Origin: Tyto alba
Lineage: Eukaryota > Chordata > Aves > Strigiformes > Tytonidae
Direction: 5' to 3'
NCBI RefSeq assembly: GCF_018691265.1
Contig: NW_024881322.1
Coordinates: 3,286,001-3,350,000 of the forward strand
Length of the DNA stretch: 64,000 nt
Shown one piece after another: positions 53,978 through 64,000 of this stretch. The notes beneath the pieces were generated by a model. The model was not told where the DNA came from. It saw only the letters and a list, made by a program, of their open reading frames with translations, and ran no database searches. Numbering within the stretch: position 1 is the first letter of the stretch; the number at the start of each line of letters is the position of its first letter. Made by a program: the position numbers and the translations under genes.

Positions 53978-56900
53978 CTTGCTTCTGATAGCTGCATAGT
54001 TTCAATAGACTAAGCAAGCACATACTGGAAGCATCAACAATGTAACTGGAGTACTTTGAAGCTAGAGTACTTAAAGACACCAACACCCAGTATATACTCA
54101 GTTTAAGATTTTTTTTCATCTTTTTTGGCCAGGTTAATTTTCTGCCATTTCAGCGAGCTGAACTCCATTACCATGTGATCAATAGGACACAAGAGTAATG
54201 GCAAAGCAAGAGGGAGTAAAGAGCAGTGAGGAGCATGCAAGGAGGTTTCCCCCCTTTTGTTAACAACATGCTCTTAATTCAGTTCAAGAAACCTTATTAA
54301 ACCATACCCTTTGAGGGTTATTTTAATGACACTGCACTTTATTGTATTTATCAGCAGGGATAACACTGGAGAGAATAATTCTGATGCTTCCATTATTCTC
54401 ATCTGGTCTTTTCTACTTCCAACACTACTAAGTATCATAAGTGATGGTGTATGCTCTGAGGTTTGGGGTTTTATTTTTCAACCACAGAAGAATAACCATA
54501 GTACTACTTTTTCCTCATTCATTTCTCTCTCATACCATATTCTTGACTTCTGTCTTACTACCTACTAATACAAAAAACTATGTATATGGAAAAAGTAAAC
54601 CTACAAGTTAAAATGCAAATCTACCCTATTCTGTATGTTCAACACTCCCAGGTGTGCTGTGTACAGATCTAGTTATATCACTCCTGCTATGCTTGAAGGT
54701 GACCAGCAGGCAGAAAAAGCACCCTCTTTGTTCCTTTGATATATGAGAGATACCTAGGATGCTCTCTGGTCGTATCAGCCTTAAGGTATTAGTTCCAGCT
54801 TTCCCTAGTCTTCCTGGAAGAGTAATGTCCCAGAAAAACTACAAGATAAGAAATAAATAAAAATAAACAAAAAATAATTCATGTAGAGCAGGCAGGGAAA
54901 TATTTAAAAGTACACAGGAATCTAAATGAGTCCATAAAGGCATTCCATCTTCTGTGCGTGCTTTCTCAGAATGTATTTTTGCACTCAAAATCTTGAAAAA
55001 CTTCCAACAGGTACCATTTAAAAATATCAAAAGTCACATTTATTACTGAATACCTGCAGGCCCCAAATCACAAGTGCCACTAACACATGCTGTAACAGGA
55101 GAAGCTGTTATGTCTTCCCATTGTCTGCTCCCCTTCACTTCCTTGCCAGAGTTCATTGCCCCGGCAGAGCAGCAACCAACCAACCCTACCAAAGTCCTGT
55201 GCTCTGTGATACTAAAACTGATGGACTGGTGGCAGATGAGAGTGAATCACTACGCCACATTATGAACAACAGCCGCTGATGGCACTGACTCACCACCTCT
55301 TCTACAATGGTTAAATGAGCGAGGAAGAAACATGAGTGGTAAACCTGGGATCAGAAACAGGTCTTGGTTAAGTATTAAGGGAAACAAACGATCACCTCCC
55401 TCTCCCTCAAACTGGCATACCAGGCGTACTGCCAAGTGCGGGTTACATTTATGTATCTCACATTTTCTTCACAAAACACATGAGTTGACCTCACCTCGTT
55501 GTCTACAGCTCAGCTGGCTGTAAAGCCTCATTCAAACTTAGGGCCCACCAACCACTCCTCCTCACTCCTTCCTCTCCAGCTGCATGGTTGCAACCCATCC
55601 ACTGGGTCCTTTAGTGCTCAAACTCAGTGGGAACCAATTCAATTTGCTAACCCAGGGGGAAAAATTACAGAAGGAGCAGACAGTCGGGAAAAGGTCTCCC
55701 CCATTCAGCAGTAAGGGGAAACAGTGGCTCATCTTCTGGTCTCATAAAAGTAGTTGGCACAAGCTACCAGGAAAGCAAAGGAGGTCATTTCAGACACCAT
55801 CTATCAGCTCGACCCACACCACAAAATACATTCATTCTAGTTATATCAGCACATGACAAGTGGAATATACAAACTAATTTGTAACTACTAAATCATTATA
55901 AAAGCCTACAAAGAGACAAAAGCCATGTTCATTTTTCCCCGTTGACTCTGCAGTAACTTCTACATTTTCCCTTAATCTGCTTTTTCAACATTGTTATTTG
56001 GAGGAAAGTCAGACATATTTAATTCTGTGCTAGTTACTGGTATGAGACTCTAAAGAACACGACATTCCTTTGGAAGCTAAAACCATTCCAAAAATTATAT
56101 TTAACCTGATTTACATCTGATGCATTTCCATGGATGAAGATCTAGGAAATCAGCACAGACATTCTCTTATAATTGTCTGCATTCTATGTGAACAATTCTG
56201 TTCCATAACTACTACACTGAAGAAAATACATAGAGTAGCTCTGGTATTTAGCAATATATACAATTCCTTTACGATCAGTAAAATAAAATGAAGGGGGGAA
56301 AAAAAAAATAAGTTTAGACATCAGATATGAGTGTTTAAACCTCCAAATTACTTACTTTTAGATAGAAATACAATGTCTTGCACATTTACACCACAGTCCA
56401 CAGCAATGGTGCAAAATAAACAGCAATTGTTCCCCTAAAATCTCAGTAAATTGCGACATCAATGTAAGTGGGCAAAGTGAAAAAAGCTGCCCTTGGAAAG
56501 CACAAATAAAAATCAGTTGTAACTTCTCTCTCTCCCTCAAGGAAGACTTGCTGATTTGCACTTTAAAAACCTAGTTCAGCTGAACTAGCCCTCCTCTATT
56601 TGATGTCACATCAGAGCTACTGCTCTGTCACCTTCATTTCTTTGTTCCCATCACTGGCCAGTAGCAGTACTCATCACCACATCCCAGTATGGCCTATACA
56701 TTAATAAGAGTTGTAGTTAGCTAAAGAACAATGCAGCCAGGTCAGTCTTTGGGTAGAAGAGGAACTTTGCAGTCTTATCCATCCAGCAGCAAAGCGGTCC
56801 ACTTCCCCTGCAGCTACAAGCATTACGTGGAAACCACTCGGCATATTTTCAGCTGTAGGTCTGTAACAGATGCGGTTAAGCCCTAGCCATACTTTGGGTT

Positions 56901-57129
56901 CAGGCTGCCTAAGGAGCAACACGCCTCACTCCCCACGGCGAACCCGAGAGCTAGAAAGCTCCTGGCTCACATACAAGGGAATGAAGGTGCCTCGGTAAAA
57001 TATTTCAAAATGTGGCTTCAAAACCCAAAAAATGCAAGTTAACCAAAGTACAGAACAAAATACCAGAGCTAAAATGAAGACTTCTATCTTGTCTGTGCTG
57101 TTGACTAGCAGCCAAGTACTTTACTTTAG

Positions 57130-57915
57130 AAATATTACCATCAGAATGGGCCCAACTGGAGCTCTCCCTGAACTGGAGCTGGACTGCATGGCAGGTGACT
57201 CTCCCCTTAGGCAGGGACACCTCTCAAGGTTGAGATCCCTTACCCGAGACTAAGAGATCATTTCCTACCCAAGGCAGAGAGATCTCTTACTCGCAACAGG
57301 TCCTCAGAAAGTGAATGATACCATGCTGAATTAATACTAACAAAACATTACTAATCCAGGTAGCTACTCAATATTATTATAAACACTGTATAAATAATTC
57401 CATTAGACATAAATAGTTGTCCAAGTGTGAGACTAAGATTGGACCTAGCCACACCTAGGCTCCATACGGAGTTTAGAAAGCAAGGGGTCCACTTTGAACC
57501 TCATGACTCAACAGGAGGGTCCTCCTTACTCTTTGTATTTCTTCCATTAGACATAAATCATCGCTCAAGTGGGAGACAAAGACTGGATCCAGCTGCACCA
57601 GGCTCCCATTAGGAGTTCAGAAAGCAAGGGGGTCCGCTCTCAATCTCATGACTCAGTGGGAGGGTCTCGCTTACTCCCTCCATCTCCAGCCTCTGTGTAA
57701 ATCATTCTAACTCAATTTTCCTTTGTATGTTTCTTCCATGCAGTAATTAATAAGGTGAACCTTGCCATCAAACTTACTGAGCCTTGTTAAACCACTGCTA
57801 AACTTCTCTAAACTCTGTCATATTTGTTGAACTCTGTCAAATTATTATTTCAGCTCAACAAAACCTATCGCTGCTTCTCTCTTTTGCATGAGGTGCATTC
57901 CACTCACCTACCACA
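57130..57915 (+). mobile_element. Probable degenerate LTR-like repeat, boundaries uncertain
   Basis: This segment is richer in GC than its flanks and reads like a retroviral LTR of a different family on the plus strand. It has repeated CTCTCCCC / GGGACACCTCTCAAGG and CCGAGACTAAGAGATC motifs, a tandem duplication, then ATTAATAAGGTGAACCTTG (a decayed AATAAA-like region) and a terminal stretch CCTATCGCTGCTTCTCTC followed by TTTGCATGAGG. I recognise this tail as similar to avian LTRs from memory only. I could not fix TG and CA ends or a target-site duplication, so the limits are approximate. Confidence 0.5.
57401..57688. repeat. 144 bp tandem duplication (two copies)
   Basis: Two head-to-tail units begin with CATTAGACATAAAT at 57401 and 57545. 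Both continue with CAAGTG-GAGAC, a GATTGGA/GACTGGA block, AGGCTCC, GGAGTT-AGAAAGCAAGGGG, and CTCATGACTCA followed by GGGAGGGTC-like sequence. The copies are clearly diverged, so the duplication is old. It lies within the probable LTR-like element. Confidence 0.8.
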
Positions 57916-59968
57916 AGGTCACACACATATGTACATAATGTACATAGCAGTCCTGACTTGACAGCTTGTCCAACACACAGAGAAGTTCACTTGCTGCCCC
58001 ATTATCAACTTTCAACTACACAAACTCCTGGAAAGTAAGCTCTTACACAATTACGTGCAACAACTTTCTCCCAGGCTGAAAACACAGCCTCTCTCACACT
58101 AACAACTACTGTACTAATACGAATCTCAGACGGGCAGTCAAAGAAAACAAATGGTATGAGCAATTTGCACCACACAGCACCAGCAGTCCTGACAAATTAG
58201 TTTCCACTGTACTTCAGTAATACATCGATTTCCATTTTAAAATTACGAAAAATGGTATTTTTCAGGAGCCTCCTATGTTACTTTACATACATCTCCGTCA
58301 AATCCCTTGTTATATCTTACTGAATTACTGAGAAGAATCATACTGGCTGATCAGCTGGCAAGCAGCTACTTTTATTTAAAATTTTACATAATTCTTAATA
58401 GAAAAGCAATCAGTCTGCTCTACGGAAACATACCGCCTCACTAGTAACTTTTTAAAAGCTTAACAAAATTTGTTGTCATTCCTATAGTTACAATCATGCT
58501 AGTTATAAAAGCAATTCAGAAATTGCTGATCTAATCCACCCTCCCACATGAATAAAAAGAGCTCCTTTGCCATAACTGAAATTATAAACTTCTGAACTAT
58601 GAACAACTATGAACCAATGGCTTCAAAACAGAAGTTTAAATTCTTCATTTTTGCAATAAACTAGTACATGGGTATTAAAGAAATAATGCCAGCAATGAAA
58701 ATATGACAACAAAACCAATTTCTTTTAAAAATATTGACAATGTCACTGCCTATCAATGGAAGCAGAATCACCTGCCTGTAAAAGATCAAACCATGGAACA
58801 ATTAATTAACTTAATGAGATGAACAAAACATCTTTTAGAGTCTGCTTCTAGTTCAATTTCAGATTTTTATAGATTCTCTCAGGTCAGGTTGTGCTCTCCT
58901 CTCTTTGGTAAAATCAGCATTAAATATATTGTAGCAAAACAGCAGGCTTTCTTCCATGTGATGGGAAATGACATCAAGTTTTGAGATATGTATTAAACTT
59001 GAAGTTTAATGATTCTAGCACTAGCTAGGACCCCAAATCTTATTTTTAGTGGCTGAACATTTAGGGTACATTATGAACGTCCTCGTGAACCTCCTAAGTC
59101 ATAATAATTAAATGGTACAGGGAGATTTGGAAGGAAAGATCAAGCTGTTATAGCTTAACAATTTCCTTAACAAGCAGTTGTAAGCAATATGTTTTCCTTC
59201 AGTTACCAGAAGTCTTCAACTTTAAAAATCAGAAGCAAGCAAAATTACTCTACTGCACTAGGTTCTCTTCAGTAATGACTTTGAATTTATTTTAATGTCT
59301 TTCCTTCAACTGCAGTTCAAAAAGCTGTTCCTTCTAGCTTTTTTCCTCATCCCTAATTATGATAAAACACAATGCTGTATTAAGTACTTCTCTATTTAAC
59401 CACTTGTTTGTAGTTTTCTTTTTATATCCCCAAATGTTATCAACTGTTTGCAATCAGTCTTAATAGATATTACTCCTTAGCTGTTAGATTCTCTTATCTG
59501 GCACCTCAAACGGACAAGATATGACTGGAGGGTTTCAGAATGTATACCATTATTCCACACACACACCCCCCCGGCCTCAACAAATTAACTCCTCTCACTC
59601 ATTGTATCTGAGACACACAAATTATCATCAGGAATACTCAAGAAAAAAAAACAGGAGACTGGAACTACGGAGAGATGCATTTTTTTTAACAGCCATTTCT
59701 AAAAAATTACTGTATCTCAAAAGAAAATATTGTAAAGAAGTTTTACTTCATCACTTTAGGCAGCACAAACTCTTAAGTCCTGTTTTCTAACAGATCTGAC
59801 ATTTGAAGGTCACTCCTGCTCTGCAGTGCTCTCTGGAACCCTACTACCTGCCTTCACCACACTCCTCCGTATTCATGTTGGTCCTGCACTGCAGCATTTG
59901 ACAAGGCACCCTCTCTGCTTTTCATGACACTGAGCAGTGACAAGCAGAGTGTATGATAAGAGGACCAT

Positions 59969-60075
59969 AAAAAAAAAATAAACACAAACAAAACGAACAA
60001 AAAGCCACAAATAAAAAAAGGAAAAAGGAAAAAAAAAAAAAAAAAAACCAACAAACAACACACACAAAAAAGACA
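59969..60075 (+). repeat. A-rich low-complexity tract
   Basis: About 105 bases dominated by A with occasional C and G, including an uninterrupted A19 at 60029-60047. Apparent Phe-rich frames on the minus strand come from this composition. Confidence 0.85.
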
Positions 60076-63000
60076 TATAGCCTAAATACATCCGGAGAAA
60101 AAAGTCCTTAATAACAGACGAGACCAGCAATAATTTTAAGCATTTCCTTAAACTCCTCTAGTAAACCGCACACTTGGTGTTAGAACTGCAATAGCCAGCT
60201 TGCCTACTATGCAGTCCCTTAAACAATGACAGAGCAGCAAATGATACAGAAGAAGAATTTCAGGAATAAATTCAGTAGCAGGGATTTCAAGAAACAGAGC
60301 TTCTTCCCTTTGAAGGGAAAGACAGACATAAGGTGGTTATTTTTTTCCTTCATCAGTATAAACATGCCACAACTTAACTGAACCTCTGAACCCAAGTGTT
60401 GGCAAATGCATACAGAAAAGGAGTACGAGGGAGGCAGAATAAACCAATTCATAGATGTAAAAGACTCTTTAACTCCGAAGAGACCCATCACAATTGGTAC
60501 AAGTACCTAAGAGGTGACAATGTTATCCAGGCAGGGGGCAAAAAACAAACAAATCACAGAACAAGTGAAGCTAATAAATAAATAAATTGCCAGAGCAGAC
60601 ATTCAGTAGTTTTCACATTTCCAGAACTAAGTTAATTTCATAATTCTGATATTTTCCTTTTAAAAAGCGTTCAATTCAGCATTCCAGTAATTAAATCCAG
60701 TTGAGGGAATTATTTAATCAAAGTTAAAACTCTGCATGAGTACCGTAGGTATTTTCAGTCTCTCAGACATCTGTTCCTGATGTCCTGACAGCATCTCAAG
60801 TAAGTGATCTGTGAGAAACTGCACTATATTTTTTCCTATACCAGCTGCTTTCTCTATTACTACTGACAGTTCCATTAAGCTTTCCAGCTCCCTCAGTTGA
60901 GACACCTATTCCACGCCTCTTGTGTTCAATCTGTTCAAATGTCACTTCTGAAAAATCAATTTTTAAGCTCAAGGGGAACAAAACGCAAAAAGGCTTCATG
61001 TCATTAGCCTCCTCTCTGGAACCTGAGGTCACAACTCATCCATCTCGAATTTGAGCACATGTAACATTTCCATATCTGATCTCCTTACTTTCAAATGTTT
61101 CCTTCAGTCCATCTCCTACAGCACTACTCCCCCTACACTCGCTGTCACAGTATCAAAAGCCAAATCAAATAAATGGGAGAAAGATCCTTAGAACATGGGA
61201 GGGAAGACAGGTAGATTCATACCATTTATCTGATCCTACAGAAAAGCTTCGTATTCAGCTACCAACCTGTTTGTTCAGTGCAAGAAGGAGCAAGACTGTA
61301 TCTGGCATCTCTTCAGCCCTTTTTCTGAATGCTTTAATTCTTCCATTTAAAAACTAGCACAGAGAAAAGGTAAGAACCTAAATTATGAGGTTAACAGTTG
61401 TAAGCTGCTACAGTTGTAAACTACTATTTCCTGCAGCTCGTCCCTCAACTCAGACTCCCACTAGAACCTCTGTGCCCAGGGAGCACTCACCTAAGCCTCC
61501 TACCAGCTTTTGCAGTTATCCAACTCCTCTACGACGGGTCATGCACAGGGAGACACTTCCAATACTACTCCCACACTGAGAGGAGCACAATGTGCTCCAG
61601 GGAGCCCTGAGCTCTGCCTAGGTCTGAATGATCTGCCAGCCTTTAGTCCACGGCACAGCAAAAATACAGTATATATTACAGGATTTCTTTTGGTCAACAT
61701 TTAAACCACCGCACGGAATGAAGTAAGCTATGCCATACCTGCAACCTTTGCCACCGGGCCCAGGGGCTCTGAATTTATTCAGTTTAGCTCACCACCACCA
61801 GTCTGAGCTCACAGGCACAGACCAATTCCAGGCCGCGTAGTGCTGAGCACACCAAAGCAGGGCTGTGGGCAGCTGCCAATGCCAACCATCAGAAACCACC
61901 ACAATAAAACACTCCAAAGTGTCCCAAAACACAGGCATTGCCCACCCACACCCTGTAAGCAGCACCGGGCACACAAGAACATAAAGGCTGCAGAAGCACT
62001 GGATTATTGGAAAGCTGCAGAATAAAACTTGCAATTTGAACCTCTGACTCCCTGGGAAGGGCAGAGAGCTGAACAAGGATGTCATAACCGACAGGTCAGC
62101 AATTGCTTGCTGTCTGCAACCAATTCTCATGTTTGTACTCACATCTGAGAGCTTTGCTTCAAGATACTGGCTGTCCTCATAGCTCCTTATGACTATCAAT
62201 TCTAAGCAACTACCTTAATTAAAAAAAGTAGGATATGAGTACCAGTGAAGTCACTCTTTTCCCAGCACAATTACACTTTCACTAGGGTTTTTACTTTCAA
62301 AACATAACAACTGGGGGGAAAACTAGCAGTCTTGTTCACAAGTTATTCAGTGACAGAAGAAAATCCAGAAATCGGAAGTTTCTGGTATTCCAGTCTCTGG
62401 TTGTGTTTTTCTCATCCAGGAGCAAAGAGCCACCCCCGGTCCAGACCCCCAGCTTTCACTTGCTAGGGAAAATTTCCAACCAGTGCAATTTGGGACTTGG
62501 GAGAAGAAGAGGATATTCTGAAATAAGCCTGAAAAGCATGTGTTAGATTAAAGTGCCCTCCCAGAGAGAAAATAAGAAGAGGAAAATAAAACCATGAACC
62601 ACACATATTATCAGCAACCTCCTGATCCCTTGCATTTCACTGTCTCCCTGATGATGGATTTACTTGGCACACTAAATTGCATTCTTTACTGGGTGTGGAA
62701 CAATAGCAGACATACCTATGAAACCTGGTAAGCATTAAATAAAATGTATACACAGACTTAACTGGACAGGACTTGCATCAATTATAGCTCTAGTTTTTAT
62801 AAACAGAATACGGGAATTACAGAAATGCCTTAGAATGTCCAAAGAACCTGAACAAACCAAAGAGAATAGAGGCACTGTCAACGGAGGGCTGGAGCTAGGA
62901 GGGAAGTACAGCATGATTGAACTGATAATTTAAAATAAATCCATGTAATTTTTACAGAGAGATCTACAACAGGAACTAGCTGTATTAGTAAAGATTACTG

Positions 63001-64000
63001 TACTATGTAAGAAATTTTTTTCTCAGTATAAATTATGTTAAAGCATGGCAAGTATAAGTAGTTCATATCATTGTATGTCTAAAAAAAAAATGACACAAAG
63101 TTTCAAGTATAGTCAAAGCTACTCCAAGTTTATTTTTAGATCACTGGATTTCAAGTTGACATCTTTTCAATATTCAGAAGCTATTTTGTTGAAGTCAACT
63201 TTTTAAGAACAAGAACATATCAAGAGAAAGATACTGACTGTACGGTATTACGATAATGCAATCCAATGAGGTTCAAAGCATAACCACATCCTACCGATGG
63301 ATATTATAGAATAAATTTTCAATTAGCTACCTTGAGTCAGCAAAGTTTTATAGAGGCTGTATCACAGTTCACCAACTTCTTTGCCAGACCTTCATAGCTC
63401 ATCCTTGTTTTGCAATGCCCTGTCCTCAGCAAGAATCATTGCCAGCAGCCAGCAACTCAACAGTGTTATTTTCTAGTCTGCAGCTAAAAACATCAAGGAA
63501 TAAGAGACCTCAAGATATACTAACATTCCTGCAATCTGGAAGATTAATGTTTAAATTTGAAAACCACCTTGTAATCACTGAAAGCCACTTGTGAACCTCA
63601 GATTCACACCAAGAGAAAAAACACATATATATTACACCTGGCAATGATTTAATGAGGAAAGATATGCTTAGTTAAGAGATCAAGCACGTCTTCCTCTAAC
63701 CTTAGTAGCATAGGCGTCGCATCTGAGGCCTGTTCAAATTTGTGAAGTACCTGTAGTACTCTCAGATGAAAAATAAAACTTTTTTTTTTTTTTAAAGAAA
63801 GCACCATTACCATAAAAGACGGTGTTAAAAGTTTTTTTAAAAAAAAAGATAACAGCTTTTCTACAACTTAGTTTTAGTATTTTATTTTTACTGAGTACTG
63901 TATTGCAATACTGACAAGGAAATAAGCTCACCATCAGCTTTTTTTTCTTCAATGTATTATGGTGTGTTTGAAATATTAACAATATTTCTAACAAAACAGA

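Larger units (their letters stand above)
42035..64000 (-). other. OSBPL10: OSBPL10 intron 1, 3' part
   Basis: At least 22 kb of the intron preceding exon 2, cut by the right edge. No GC-rich first exon or CpG island is seen, so exon 1 must lie further right. It contains an 18 bp-arm inverted repeat at 48433-48502, an A25 plus (TA)17 tract at 50804-50862, two perfect 11 bp inverted repeats at 52801-52834 and 53947-53977, a probable degenerate LTR around 57130-57915 and an A-rich stretch at 59969-60075. None of the open frames looks like a conserved protein. Confidence 0.78.

Noticed and set aside
60714..61032. Two overlapping minus-strand frames with protein-like composition (Glu/Leu-rich, ending LKIPTVLMQSFNFD)
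   Set aside because: The plausible stretch is split between two frames and no family is recognisable. It may be a very old pseudogene or chance; the evidence is insufficient. A translated search of 60700-61100 would decide.
61789..62199. 136-codon open frame on the minus strand, the second longest outside-exon frame in the window
   Set aside because: It matches no family I recognise, has a Trp/Cys-rich tail of odd composition, and shows no splice or promoter context. I treat it as chance.
1..64000. Prokaryotic features, CRISPR arrays, tRNA or rRNA genes, defence systems
   Set aside because: None seen. The spliced vertebrate exons, long AT-rich introns and LTRs explain the window.

Overview
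The window is vertebrate nuclear DNA: one stretch of an intron-rich gene, read on the minus strand, with no bacterial-style gene layout. Four coding exons, each with good splice signals and matching reading phase, spell out consecutive parts of oxysterol-binding protein-related protein 10 (OSBPL10/ORP10). Two GC-rich solo LTRs of a type I know from birds, a low density of other transposons, and a protein close to but distinct from mammalian ORP10 point to a bird. I cannot name the species.

Layout from right to left, which is the direction of transcription: 64000-42035 is the 3' part of a very long intron 1. Exon 2 (42034-41859) and exon 3 (40117-40038) encode most of the PH domain and are separated by a 1.7 kb intron 2. 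A 12.6 kb intron 3 carries a complete 1.07 kb LTR with a CTATC target-site duplication (34773-35843). Exon 4 (27471-27280) is a serine-rich, basic linker. A 19.8 kb... to be exact 20,093 bp, intron 4 carries a second 1.09 kb LTR with an ATTCT duplication (10437-11529). Exon 5 (7186-6976) is the helical region between the PH and lipid-transfer domains. 6975-1 is the start of intron 5. Exon 1 (N-terminus and start of the PH domain) and all exons for the OSBP-related lipid-transfer domain lie outside the window, so the gene is partial at both ends.

The rest is intronic: AT-rich sequence, homopolymer runs and microsatellites, several short inverted repeats, and a third probable LTR-like repeat around 57.1-57.9 kb with an internal 144 bp tandem duplication. 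I found no second protein-coding gene, no RNA gene, no CRISPR array and no CpG-island promoter. No undescribed biological system is evident. The most useful observations concern the sense-oriented LTRs inside OSBPL10, the poly-C tract just upstream of exon 3 and a few hairpins.
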